DNA of 20,968 nt from an uncultured Oscillospiraceae bacterium. GTDB taxonomy: Bacteria; Bacillota; Clostridia; Oscillospirales; Ruminococcaceae. The notes beneath the pieces were generated by a model. That model did not search any database and was not told the origin of the DNA. It saw only the letters and a program-made list of their open reading frames with translations. Position numbers and translations under genes: made by a program. Below, piece by piece: positions 12,034 through 19,960 of this stretch (positions are counted from its first letter, which is position 1; each line of letters opens with the position of its first letter). The DNA lies in assembly GCA_900547455.1 (NCBI GenBank), contig URGV01000034.1:1-20968 (forward strand), read 5' to 3'.

Positions 12034-13785
12034 TTATCGATTATTTGGAGAGAAAATTTCGTCTTTGATCTCCACACAGCGCGCTGCCCCCAGAAGATCG
12101 CGGTGTCGGTAGTCGAACAGCAGAGCGACCGGGCCGGCGCAGCCGGTGTGCGGGTCGAAGGCGAAAACCTGCGGATGCAGCGATTTTGCCAGCTGCTTGG
12201 AGCCACCCTCCACCGGGTCGCAGAGAAGCGCGCCTAGCCGCTCGTCGCTGTGCAATAGCTCCTGCAGCTGCTTTTGGAAGGGAAGATTGTGCGCGGTGCT
12301 GACCCAGTCGGGCAGCTTTCTGGGCCGGCCGTGCAGACACAGGTCGAACAGGCACAGGTCGTGCAGCAGCGGCAGCTGGCCGGCGCGGTCGGGGTGGCGG
12401 GTCAGGTAAAAATCTTTAAGGTTGGTACAGCGGTCCTCAGGGCTCTGCGGCAGCAGGCGAAGGCCGCGCTGTACTAAGAATTGGCCCAAATCCATAAAGA
12501 AGGAGAAGGCGGACTCCTCCTGGTCGAGCATCCAGCCGATCTGGGCGGGGAAAAGGGAACTGTTGTAGTAGCCCTCCACCGCGTTTTCCATGTCCCGCAA
12601 CAGCAGCAGGTCGTCAAAGGAGATCCAGCGGGTGCGGATGACCTGGAAGGGCGGACGGCGGCTGTACTCCAGCCCGTAGGAGGGGGCGGCCTGCTCCATG
12701 TAGGAACCTTTGAGCACCTTTAAAAAGCCCAGCTGCATCTGCTGGGGACGGATCTGCATCACCGTGTCAAAGCTGCGGCCAAAGCTGGCAAGGTCCTCAA
12801 ACGGCAGCCCGGCAATCAGGTCGAGGTGGAGATGGATGTTCTTGGGGCGGTCCAGCTCCCGGCAGATGGCGAGCAGCTTTTGGATGTCGGTGGTGCGGCG
12901 GATCTCCCGGATGGTGTCGGGGTTGGTGGACTGGACGCCGATCTCAAACTGGAACAGCCCCGGGCGAACGGTGGCAAGAAAGTCGATCATCTCCTGGTCG
13001 ATCAGGTGGGCGGTCAGCTCGAAGTGGAAGTTGGTCACGCCGTTGTCGTGCGCGGCAAGGTAGCGCCAGATGGCCATCGCGTGCTCCTTAGAGCAGTTGA
13101 AGGTGCGGTCGACAAATTTGACCTGCGGCACCCTGGCGTCCAAAAACCGCTGCAGGCGCTGGAAGGCAAGCTCCAGCGGCAGATAGCGCACCCGACCCGC
13201 CACCGAGGAGAGGCAGTAGCTGCACCGGAAGGGACATCCGCGAATCGACTCAAAGTAGAGGATGCGGCTTTGCAGCTGCTCCAGGTCGGAATAGGCAAAG
13301 GGCAGCTGCTCCATCGGCAGCGGGCCGGCGGCAGGGTTGCAGATAATCTGCCCCCCATCCCGCCAGACCAGCGAGTGAACCTGCGAGAGGGGGCGCTCGC
13401 CGTTCTGATATTGGAGGTATTCCAAAAAGGGAACCTCCCCCTCACCGTAAAAGATGCCGTCCAGGGCGGGGTGCTGGCGCAGCAGCTCCTCGCTGTGAAA
13501 GCTGACCTCCGGGCCGCCGGCCAGAATGGTCACCTCGGGGCAGACCTGGCGGTACTCCTCGGCCAGCTCCATCATCATCCCGATGTTCCAGATGTAGCAG
13601 GAGAGCAGCAGCACGTCGGGGCGCTGGCGATAGAGCGCGTCAATCAGGTCGGGCAGATGCTGGTTGATGGTGTATTCGGCGATCTCGCTGCGGTAGCCGC
13701 GCTGGGCGGCAAACTGCTGCAGCGAGCGCACGGCGAGGTTGGTGTGGATGTATTTGGAATTGAGTGCGGTCAACAGTACCTTCAT
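12034..13785 (-). CDS. B12-binding-type radical SAM protein with DUF4080-like C-terminus
   Basis: 583-aa predicted radical enzyme. Residues 1-130 form a cobalamin-binding Rossmann-like domain (KVLLTALNSKYIHTNLAVRSL, LAGGPEVSF, IFYGEGEVPFLEYL); as in many of these proteins the DxHxxG cobalamin His motif is not visible. The [4Fe-4S] motif CPFRCSYC (Cys184, Cys188, Cys191) starts a radical SAM core to about residue 370. The C-terminal ~200 residues (FQVIRTRWISFDDLLLLRDME onward) look like DUF4080. The reaction is unassigned; relatives carry out methylations or ring chemistry. The ATG has AAAGGAG about 11 nt upstream and its own promoter. This gene lies alone on the minus strand. Confidence 0.9.
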   Translation of the reverse strand: MKVLLTALNSKYIHTNLAVRSLQQFAAQRGYRSEIAEYTINQHLPDLIDALYRQRPDVLLLSCYIWNIGMMMELAEEYRQVCPEVTILAGGPEVSFHSEELLRQHPALDGIFYGEGEVPFLEYLQYQNGERPLSQVHSLVWRDGGQIICNPAAGPLPMEQLPFAYSDLEQLQSRILYFESIRGCPFRCSYCLSSVAGRVRYLPLELAFQRLQRFLDARVPQVKFVDRTFNCSKEHAMAIWRYLAAHDNGVTNFHFELTAHLIDQEMIDFLATVRPGLFQFEIGVQSTNPDTIREIRRTTDIQKLLAICRELDRPKNIHLHLDLIAGLPFEDLASFGRSFDTVMQIRPQQMQLGFLKVLKGSYMEQAAPSYGLEYSRRPPFQVIRTRWISFDDLLLLRDMENAVEGYYNSSLFPAQIGWMLDQEESAFSFFMDLGQFLVQRGLRLLPQSPEDRCTNLKDFYLTRHPDRAGQLPLLHDLCLFDLCLHGRPRKLPDWVSTAHNLPFQKQLQELLHSDERLGALLCDPVEGGSKQLAKSLHPQVFAFDPHTGCAGPVALLFDYRHRDLLGAARCVEIKDEIFSPNNR

Positions 13786-13824
13786 CTCTGGCAGGCTCCT
13801 TTGTAGTGGAATATTCTATTGTCC

Positions 13825-13854
13825 ATCATAGCACAAAGGGAGCAGAGCCTGCAA
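13825..13854 (-). promoter_or_regulatory. Probable SigA promoter of the B12-type radical SAM gene
   Basis: Minus strand: -35 TTGCAG (13849-13854), 18-bp spacer, -10 TATGAT (13825-13830), about 40 nt before the start. Confidence 0.5.
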
Positions 13855-13969
13855 GCAAAACCGATTAGCGGCCGGAAAGGAGCGAGCAGCAGAAGAAATT
13901 TGCCGCAGGCGATTAAAGCTTTTGCGGCTGGGAAAGAATAGGGGAAACGCAAGCTGGGAGGAATGAACG

Positions 13970-14899
13970 ATGAAGTTGATCAAACAGGGAGAACAGGAGG
14001 GCCGCCGCTGCGCGGTCGTCGGCCTTTACACCGATCGAATGGCGATGTCGGTGATGCAGCGGGGGGAGCAGGGCAGTTTTTGCCTCTACCGCCGCCAGTG
14101 GGAAGGGGAACTTCTGGACCAGCAGGGAGAGTTGGATGTAGAGAGACTCGCCGGGGTGGCGGATTCCTTCCGCCGGCTGTCCCAGAAGCTGTGCTGCGAG
14201 GAAGTTCACTTCTGTGGATATGGCCTTCTGCGCTACCGGCAGGGGCTGCGGGAGGAGCTGGAGCAGAAGCTGGGATGCCCGGTGCAGATGGTGTCGGGGC
14301 TGCAGCAGGCGAGGGCCGCAAACCTTGGACTCTTTGACGGACAGAGTGCGGGCCGGGGCGCTGCAGGGATATACAGTGGGGACTTGAGCACCCAGTTTTT
14401 TGGAGCTGTCGGCTGGCGGCAGAGCGTTCCGCTGGGCTGGCGCGTCCTTTGGAAGCAGGGAGAGGGGCTGATCCCCAACCGGGTGCAGGAGGAACAGCTG
14501 CGCCGGACCGCGCGGGAGCTGCTGGCACGCGGCGGGGTCCACAGCGATCTGCCCACCCCGCGCATCGATGCGGGCGGATTTGACGGGGTGGTGCGGCTGG
14601 CGCTGCTGTTGTGTGGTGCAGACCAGGACACGACGGTCTGCCTGGAGAGCGAAAACATCCGGCAGCTTCTTTTCCTCCTGCACAATCCTTCCCTAAATTG
14701 GCTGGGACCGCTGCAGAAGGCACAGCCGCAGCTGCCGCAGAAGATTTTCTGCCAGCTGATTATTCTGCAGGAGGCGATGCGGGCGCTTGGCGCCGGACAG
14801 GCGGCGCTGAGGCAGGTGTGGCTGGAGGATTGGCTCGAAAAAGACGATTGTCGTGAAAAAAGAGGAATTCCCGCCGGGCTGGCAGGAGCCGATTTGTAA
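13970..14899 (+). CDS. Ppx/GppA-like (ASKHA-fold) protein with degraded phosphate loop
   Basis: 309-aa protein. The order of segments follows exopolyphosphatase/guanosine pentaphosphatase: a first strand pair VVGLYTDRMAMSVMQR, VHFCGYGLLRYRQ, then VQMVSGLQQARAANLGLFDG (compare the Ppx SGEEEARLxYLG stretch), then AAGIYSGDLSTQFF where Ppx has a DIGGGSTEL loop, then SVPLGWRVL where Ppx has SLPLGAVRL. The glycines and the acidic residue of the GGGS loop are not conserved, so phosphatase activity is doubtful. It lacks a membrane segment. GGGAGG lies 8 nt before the ATG. A consensus promoter and a pseudokinase gene follow, about 115 nt on. The family call is by motif order and is less sure than the others. 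Confidence 0.62.
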   Translation: MKLIKQGEQEGRRCAVVGLYTDRMAMSVMQRGEQGSFCLYRRQWEGELLDQQGELDVERLAGVADSFRRLSQKLCCEEVHFCGYGLLRYRQGLREELEQKLGCPVQMVSGLQQARAANLGLFDGQSAGRGAAGIYSGDLSTQFFGAVGWRQSVPLGWRVLWKQGEGLIPNRVQEEQLRRTARELLARGGVHSDLPTPRIDAGGFDGVVRLALLLCGADQDTTVCLESENIRQLLFLLHNPSLNWLGPLQKAQPQLPQKIFCQLIILQEAMRALGAGQAALRQVWLEDWLEKDDCREKRGIPAGLAGADL

Positions 14900-14948
14900 A
14901 AATACTCTGAAAATTTCCGATTTTTTCCCGTGAAACCGCTCTTTTGCC

Positions 14949-14977
14949 TTGACATTTTGAGGCATTCCTTTTATAAT
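14949..14977 (+). promoter_or_regulatory. Perfect-consensus SigA promoter of the pseudokinase gene
   Basis: -35 TTGACA (14949-14954), 17-bp spacer, -10 TATAAT (14972-14977): all twelve bases match. The start codon lies 38 nt downstream. It is the only perfect SigA promoter I found in the window. Confidence 0.9.
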
Positions 14978-15015
14978 GATACTACAATGATAGGAGTCGG
15001 AAGGGGGAGAACAGG

Positions 15016-16821
15016 ATGGCAGAAATACAAAAAAAGAACAATACACCAGAGCAATCCGGTTTTCCCGGGCGCAGGCAACTAGGCCAGGGCTGCCGTATCG
15101 GCGAGTACAGCATTGTGAAAAAACTTTCCGAAAATGTGGAGGGCTTTGTCTATCTGGCGCAGGATTCCATTCTGGGGGACATGGTGCAGATCAAGGAATT
15201 TTTCCCCGAGGAAATGGCGGTGCGGGGAAATCTGCCGGAGAACGGCGAGGAGCTGTCCGGCTCGGATGCCCTGCAGCCGCTGGAGGGGTGCGCGGCCAAG
15301 TTTAAATATTTCCGCGCCTGCTTTCAGGACCTGTACAGCACGCTGCGGCAGGAGCGGGACAACGAGTGCCTGCTGCCCATCCTGCAGATTGTCGAGCAGA
15401 ACGCCACCGTATATGTGGTCAGCGAGTACCGCGCGCTGCAGACGCTGGAGCAGCACCTGCAGCAGGTGGGCGGCAAAGAGAGCTGGTGCCGCGCCAAACA
15501 GTACCTGCTGCCGCTCTACAACAGCCTTTCCAATCTGCACAAGGCCGGCATCATCCACCAGTGCATCAGCCCGGACAACATCCTTCTGGACGACGAGGGC
15601 AACCCGTTTTGGCGGGACTTTTTCCTCTCCGAGATGCACACCGAGGAGAGCCAGCAGCTGGCCTCAGGCTACGCCGCTCCGGAGCAGTACCAGCAGGGAG
15701 GATGGAGCGGGGTCTGGACCGATGTCTACTCCATCGCCGCAGTAACCTACCGGGTACTGACCGGCATCACCCCGCCGGACGCGCTTCGCCGCCAGCAGAG
15801 GGACACCCTGTGCCCTGCCCGGCAGCTGGACGAGAGCATTGAACCAAACATCTCCCAGGCGCTGTGGGACGCGATGAAGCTGCCCTCCGCCGAGAGGTGC
15901 GACAGCGTCGGCGCGCTGACCGCCAGGATGCTGGACAGCGCGGATTCCAACACGATGGTCTTTCAGGTGGAGAGCGACGTCACCGAGCAGACGGTGCATC
16001 TGGACAGCCTGCAGGGCCAGTTTGCCCACAAGCTGCAAAGCCAGGGAGCGGCCGCGCTGGAGCCAAAGGAACAGCCCTCCCGCGCAAAGCTGGGGGGCAT
16101 GTACCTGGTCATCACCATGGCGGCGACTTTACTTGTGCTGGCGGTGGGAATGCCCCAGCTGCTTCGCTGGGCCGGCGACAGATGGGGCACGCTGGGAGAA
16201 AGCGCCTCCCAGGGGGAGCAGCAGGCCGACTCCAACAACGTCATCCAGCTGCAGGGCAATGCCGCAGAGGAAACGCAGACCCATGCAGTGGATAGCTTTG
16301 TGGGCCGAAGGGCGCAGACGGTGCTTTCCAACAGCGACTATGAGGAGTGGTACTACTTCCAGACCGAGGAGGTGTACGACGAGGAGTTCGCGGAGGGATT
16401 CATCGTCGATCAGTCACTTGATCCGGGCGAGGAGATCAGCCGCCGCACCAGCATCACGCTGTATGTCAGCAAGGGCTCCGAGATGGAGCCGATGCCCAAC
16501 CTGATTGGCAAGACAGCGGAGGAAGCGGTCGCCCAGCTCACCGAGATGAACAAGCGCTATCAGCTGGTGGAAGGAACCAGCGATGAGGTGAATCCGGGCG
16601 AGGTGTTCCGCACCGACCCGGCGGCGGGGACCGAGCTGAAAAAGGACGAGAACGATCTGGTTTTGCTGTACGTCGCCCAGGAACAGGCACAGACCGAGGA
16701 CGAACAGACTGAGGAAGAGGACGGTGTCCAGATCCTCAGCCAGAAAAACTCCGATCGGAAGGTTATCAGGAAGAAAGATACCAGCGATACCACCACCGAT
16801 GACACGACTGACGAAGAATAG
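15016..16821 (+). CDS. Membrane PASTA-domain pseudokinase (Ser/Thr kinase family)
   Basis: 601-aa PknB-like protein. A cytoplasmic kinase fold spans about 28-310, one membrane helix about 362-382, two PASTA-type repeats about 425-486 and 490-555 outside, then an acidic, Thr/Asp-rich tail. Kinase landmarks: ATP-binding Lys60 (VQIKEFFPEE), Asn188, Asp201 at the DFG position (DFF), APEQY (221-225) and TDVYSIAAV (235-243). However the HRD triad reads His181-Gln182-Cys183, so the catalytic Asp is replaced by Cys, and two of the three glycines of the nucleotide loop are gone. It may bind nucleotide but probably does not phosphorylate. PASTA domains bind muropeptides or lipid II, so a cell-wall sensing role is inferred. 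AAGGGGGAG precedes the ATG. A GNRA-loop terminator ends the gene. Confidence 0.9.
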   Translation: MAEIQKKNNTPEQSGFPGRRQLGQGCRIGEYSIVKKLSENVEGFVYLAQDSILGDMVQIKEFFPEEMAVRGNLPENGEELSGSDALQPLEGCAAKFKYFRACFQDLYSTLRQERDNECLLPILQIVEQNATVYVVSEYRALQTLEQHLQQVGGKESWCRAKQYLLPLYNSLSNLHKAGIIHQCISPDNILLDDEGNPFWRDFFLSEMHTEESQQLASGYAAPEQYQQGGWSGVWTDVYSIAAVTYRVLTGITPPDALRRQQRDTLCPARQLDESIEPNISQALWDAMKLPSAERCDSVGALTARMLDSADSNTMVFQVESDVTEQTVHLDSLQGQFAHKLQSQGAAALEPKEQPSRAKLGGMYLVITMAATLLVLAVGMPQLLRWAGDRWGTLGESASQGEQQADSNNVIQLQGNAAEETQTHAVDSFVGRRAQTVLSNSDYEEWYYFQTEEVYDEEFAEGFIVDQSLDPGEEISRRTSITLYVSKGSEMEPMPNLIGKTAEEAVAQLTEMNKRYQLVEGTSDEVNPGEVFRTDPAAGTELKKDENDLVLLYVAQEQAQTEDEQTEEEDGVQILSQKNSDRKVIRKKDTSDTTTDDTTDEE

Positions 16822-16835
16822 ATTGGAACAAATGC

Positions 16836-16863
16836 GCGCCGGCGAAAGCTGGCGTCTCTTTTT
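16836..16863 (+). terminator. Intrinsic terminator of the pseudokinase gene
   Basis: An 8-bp stem (16836-16843 with 16848-16855, two G-U pairs) closed by a GAAA tetraloop and followed by CTCTTTTT. Confidence 0.78.
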
Positions 16864-16889
16864 ATCAAAGGACATTTGGAGGGAACCGG

Positions 16890-17441
16890 ATGAAGCGGTT
16901 ATTGTTGATTACAGGGGACATCGCGGCGGGAAAAACCACCTTTTCCAACCAGCTGGCCCAGAGGTACAGCGTCGCGGTGTTTCAAAAGGACACCATCAAG
17001 GGAATTTTGGGCGATAACATCGGCTTTCGCGACCGGGAAGAAAACAGGAAACTCTCCAATGCGGCTGTGCAGCTGATGGCCCACCTGTTTTGGCAGATTG
17101 CGCAGACGGGAAGCGACCTTATCCTGGAAGCCAATTTTCACGGGTCGGAGTTGGAGCAGCTGCATGAGCTTGCAAACAGGATGCAGTACCGCGTCCTGAC
17201 ACTGGTGCTGCGGGGTGAGGCGGAAATTTTGTACGGCAGATACTTGCACCGCATGCGCGCCGAGAACCGGCATCCCGTTCACCTGAGCACAACGCTGGAT
17301 GTCAAGGAGGATTTTATCAGCACAGCGCAGCTGATTCGGAGCGAAAAAATTGTTGGGGAAGCTCTCTGGATAGACGCCTGCGATTTTTCCTACCAGCAGG
17401 ATGAACAGCTGCTGAGAACGATTGATTTGTTTATGAAATAG
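16890..17441 (+). CDS. P-loop NTPase, AAA_33/zeta-toxin-like kinase
   Basis: 183-aa single-domain P-loop protein. The Walker A motif is GDIAAGKTT (residues 9-17) right at the start, followed by a nucleotide-kinase style AVFQKDTIKGIL segment. DLILEANFH is the likely Walker B/lid region, and YGRYLHRMRAENRHP holds the arginine-rich lid expected for a phosphotransferase. This layout is common in small-molecule kinases and chloramphenicol phosphotransferase-like or zeta-type proteins; the substrate is not clear. GGAGGGA precedes the ATG. It follows a terminator, and no promoter of its own was recognised, so it may depend on read-through. It is not a toxin by any visible criterion, since no antitoxin is present. 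Confidence 0.78.
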   Translation: MKRLLLITGDIAAGKTTFSNQLAQRYSVAVFQKDTIKGILGDNIGFRDREENRKLSNAAVQLMAHLFWQIAQTGSDLILEANFHGSELEQLHELANRMQYRVLTLVLRGEAEILYGRYLHRMRAENRHPVHLSTTLDVKEDFISTAQLIRSEKIVGEALWIDACDFSYQQDEQLLRTIDLFMK

Positions 17442-17545
17442 ATTTCACCGCCGGCGCAGCAAAGGAAAAAAGGGAACGCAAAAAGAGACAAGAAGATGAA
17501 AAAAACTCTTTGCAGGAAGGTGTTGCGCAGATGTGGGGGAAAACG

Positions 17546-17574
17546 TTGAAATTAAGGCGGGTCTGTGTTACAAT
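17546..17574 (+). promoter_or_regulatory. SigA promoter of the TIM-barrel gene
   Basis: -35 TTGAAA (17546-17551), 17-bp spacer, -10 TACAAT (17569-17574), about 50 nt upstream of the chosen ATG. Confidence 0.68.
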
Positions 17575-17626
17575 AAAAGGCAAACAGCACAACCGAAGTG
17601 CGAGGCTGAGGAGGAGAGCAGAAACG

Positions 17627-18463
17627 ATGAAGTTAGGTTTTTCGACGATAGGCTGCCCGGAGTGGGATTGGGCAGAGATCCTGGGGACGGCAAAGGATAT
17701 GGGGATTGACGGCATCGAGATCCGCGGCGTGGAGGACGAGCTGGATCCGATGAAGATCACCATCTTCGATAAGGAACATTTGGCAAAAACCCGCCAGCAG
17801 CTGGCGCAGGCCGGCATCGAGATCGCGATGCTCGCTTCATCGGTCACTCTCGGCAGCCCCAAGGGCAGCGAGGAAGGGGAACGTCAGCTGCAGCAGGCTA
17901 AAAACCAGATCGATTTTGCCGCAGAAAATGGGATTCCCTTTGTACGCGTATTGCTGACGCTGGACCCAAAGCCGGTCTCGGCCGACCTGGAGGCGGCGGA
18001 GGAGCGCTACTGCGCGCTGTGCAATTACGCCAGGAATAAAAATGTGCGGGTGCTGGTGGAAAGCTGCGGTCTGTTTTCCGACACGGCCCTGCTGGGATAC
18101 TTCGTCCGCAAGGCGGACCCGCAGACCCGCGGCGTTTTGTGGGATATCCAGCACCCCTACCGCCACTGCGGCGAAAAGCCGAAGCAGACGGTGGCAAACC
18201 TCGGCGATGAGATCTATTATGTGCAGGTCAAGGACTCGGTGGTGGACGAAAACGGCGAGATCGAGTACCGCATGATGGGCCTGGGCGACCTGCCGGTCTA
18301 TGACGCGGTGCGGGAGCTGCACCACAAGGGCTATAACGGCTATTTGACGCTGGAGTGGCTCAAGCGCTGGCGTCCCGAGCTGCGCGACCCGGATGTGATC
18401 TTCTATCACTTCCAGACCTACATGGAGACGCTGCTGGCAGAGATCGAAAACGACGAAAAGTAG
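17627..18463 (+). CDS. Sugar phosphate isomerase/epimerase-like TIM-barrel protein
   Basis: 278-aa member of the xylose-isomerase-like TIM barrel (AP endonuclease 2) superfamily. It opens with KLGFSTIGCPEW, then GIDGIEIRG at strand 2, IAMLASSVTLGSP at strand 3, VRVLVESCG at strand 5 (metal Glu), GVLWDIQHPYRH (Asp and His metal ligands), EIYYVQVKDSV (His/Asp region replaced by QVKD) and LTLEWLKRW (last metal Glu). Such proteins isomerise or epimerise sugars and inositols; the substrate cannot be inferred. The ATG at 17627 is chosen because GAGGAGAG precedes it and a promoter lies about 50 nt upstream; an upstream in-frame extension lies over that promoter. A single-gene unit with its own terminator. 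Confidence 0.9.
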   Translation: MKLGFSTIGCPEWDWAEILGTAKDMGIDGIEIRGVEDELDPMKITIFDKEHLAKTRQQLAQAGIEIAMLASSVTLGSPKGSEEGERQLQQAKNQIDFAAENGIPFVRVLLTLDPKPVSADLEAAEERYCALCNYARNKNVRVLVESCGLFSDTALLGYFVRKADPQTRGVLWDIQHPYRHCGEKPKQTVANLGDEIYYVQVKDSVVDENGEIEYRMMGLGDLPVYDAVRELHHKGYNGYLTLEWLKRWRPELRDPDVIFYHFQTYMETLLAEIENDEK

Positions 18464-18468
18464 AATGG

Positions 18469-18519
18469 AAAAAAAGGTGGCCTGCGCGGGAGAAAAGCTC
18501 TCTGTGCGGGCCTTTTTTT
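18469..18519 (+). terminator. Intrinsic terminator of the TIM-barrel gene
   Basis: A long imperfect hairpin: A7GG pairs with CCT7, with an internal GC-rich stem and a wobble-paired AAAA loop. Confidence 0.82.
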
Positions 18520-18531
18520 CTTTTGTGGCGG

Positions 18532-18561
18532 TTTACAGATGGGGGAGGGGTGTGCTACAAT
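18532..18561 (+). promoter_or_regulatory. Probable SigA promoter of the lipoprotein-PPTase unit
   Basis: -35 TTTACA (18532-18537), 18-bp spacer, -10 TACAAT (18556-18561), followed about 45 nt later by the lipoprotein start. Confidence 0.55.
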
Positions 18562-18606
18562 AAGCACAGAAAATGGAAGCAGAAACAGGAAAGGTGGTTG
18601 CCGCAA

Positions 18607-19377
18607 ATGAAACAGAGAACAAGGCTGCTGGCGATGCTGCTGGCGGGGATGATTGTGCTGGCTGGATGCTCCCGCCCGGCGGCCGATACGCCGGCGGAAA
18701 ACGACGACCCTGCCCCGGAACAGCAGGAGCAGCAGGAAGAACAGCCGCAGGAGGACCCGTCGCAGTCCGAACAGCAGGAACCGGATCAGCAGCCGGAGCA
18801 GCCGGATGAGGAAACTGCAGATGAGCAGACGGAGGAAACAGACGAGCAGACCGACGAGGAGGAGACTTCTGCCGATGCCGGGCAGCAGGACGAAGCGGGC
18901 GCCAGGCAGGGCTGTTACCGCCTGTTTGACAGCGGATTTGAGATCACCGTCGAGGACCCGTTTTACATTGCCTACGATGAGCTGATGGGCACCATGCAGG
19001 TGACCATCCCGGACGAGCCGGCCTTTCAGGCCTACATCTACTACGATCCGACCGGCCAGACGATGGACCAGCTGGAAAGCAGCATCAAGACGCTGGAGGA
19101 ATCCTATGAGGACGACCCGACCGTTTCCAACATGCAGACCCAGGTGGACGAGCAGGAGAACGGCCTGTTTTCGATCAGTTTTTCCTATTCGGCGGGCGCC
19201 ACCGAGGGCAGCCCGGCGGGATTTTACTTTATCCATTACCAGAAGACCCAGGAGGGCCTGCTCACCGCCAATATCTACAGCGACCGCGCCAGCAATTCCG
19301 AGGCGATTCAGCGGCTGGTCAGCACCATTCAGCTGGAGACCGAGAACGCGCAGGACTACCCGACCGGGCAGGAGTAG
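18607..19377 (+). CDS. Putative lipoprotein with long Gln/Glu/Pro-rich linker
   Basis: 256-aa exported lipoprotein of unknown role. A basic N-terminus, a hydrophobic core (LLAMLLAGMIVL) and the lipobox LAGC place the lipidated Cys at position 21. Residues ~25-98 are a low-complexity linker of Gln, Glu, Asp, Pro and Thr. A globular domain of about 155 residues follows, with FEITVEDPFYIAYDELMGTMQVTIP and a strand-rich segment ending in LVSTIQLE; I do not recognise it. The start is chosen for AAAGGTGG 10 nt upstream and the canonical signal peptide; a longer reading frame from 18355 overlaps the preceding gene. It is followed after 4 nt by a phosphopantetheinyl transferase gene, so the two are co-transcribed. 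Confidence 0.85.
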   Translation: MKQRTRLLAMLLAGMIVLAGCSRPAADTPAENDDPAPEQQEQQEEQPQEDPSQSEQQEPDQQPEQPDEETADEQTEETDEQTDEEETSADAGQQDEAGARQGCYRLFDSGFEITVEDPFYIAYDELMGTMQVTIPDEPAFQAYIYYDPTGQTMDQLESSIKTLEESYEDDPTVSNMQTQVDEQENGLFSISFSYSAGATEGSPAGFYFIHYQKTQEGLLTANIYSDRASNSEAIQRLVSTIQLETENAQDYPTGQE

Positions 19378-19381
19378 CGGC

Positions 19382-19945
19382 ATGGCGGAGCAGGTGATTG
19401 TCTGTATGCGCTCCCTGCCGCAGGGGACGGCCAGGGAGGTCAGCGCCCTGGGACACCGCCTTGCCTGGCGCGCTCTGGGGCTGCTGCTGGACCGCGCCGA
19501 GCAGCAACTTTTTGAGAGTGGGGTACGCCTGGCAAAGGAGGAGAGCGGCCGGCCAGTGTGGACGGGGACGGACTGCTTTGTCTCGATCAGCCACACCGGG
19601 ACGACAGCGGCAGCGGCGGTCAGCCGGGTGCGAATCGGCATCGATCTCGAGCCTGCCGGTCGGCAGAATCTGCGGGTGGCGCGCAGAATGTTTACCGAGA
19701 ATGAACAGCGATGGCTTTCTCAGCAGCTGCAGAAGGGCGCACAGGACGCCTTTGCGCGGTTGTGGACATTGCGGGAGGCCTATGCCAAATGGACCGGCCT
19801 GGGGCTTGCGGGCCTTGCCAGGCGCGACCAATCTTTCCAGCCGCTGGAATTTGCAGTCGATGCGCAGGGAAAAGTCCGGTGCAGCGACAGCCTTTGCGCG
19901 GCGGGATGCGTGCGGCTGGGGGAGCATCTGCTCGCTGTCGTGCAC
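19382..19945 (+). CDS. Sfp-type 4'-phosphopantetheinyl transferase, 3'-truncated
   Basis: Enzyme that transfers 4'-phosphopantetheine from CoA to acyl- or peptidyl-carrier proteins. Motifs are typical: GRPVW, then CFVSISHT (65-72), GIDLEP (86-91, Asp88 and Glu90 bind magnesium), ARRMFTENE, and WTLREAYAKWTGLGL (128-142) with the catalytic Glu132/Lys136 pair. The closing segment EHLLAVV (181-187) is where a normal PPTase approaches its end. Beyond about 19945 the reading frame stays open to the window end but becomes the antisense of nhaA, so the real C-terminus and stop are lost. The start ATG lies 4 nt after the lipoprotein stop, and CAGGAG overlaps that stop. No biosynthetic cluster is in view. 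Confidence 0.85.
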
Positions 19946-19960
19946 GGCGTCGCGATCGGC
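19915..19960. other. Chimeric junction between PPTase and nhaA
   Basis: On the plus strand the PPTase reads through EHLLAVV; on the minus strand the same bases read HDSEQML in the tail of NhaA. Base composition and codon style change sharply here, and neither gene has its own stop. The exact breakpoint cannot be fixed because about 20 bases are plausible in both genes (microhomology). Confidence 0.75.

Noticed and set aside
12826..13806. Long plus-strand open frame opposite the B12-type radical SAM gene
   Set aside because: Shadow of a real gene; the minus-strand protein has clear motifs and this one has none.
16890..17441. Possible zeta-type toxin
   Set aside because: Only the P-loop and lid are shared with zeta toxins. 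No epsilon-like antitoxin is present, so a small-molecule kinase is equally likely.
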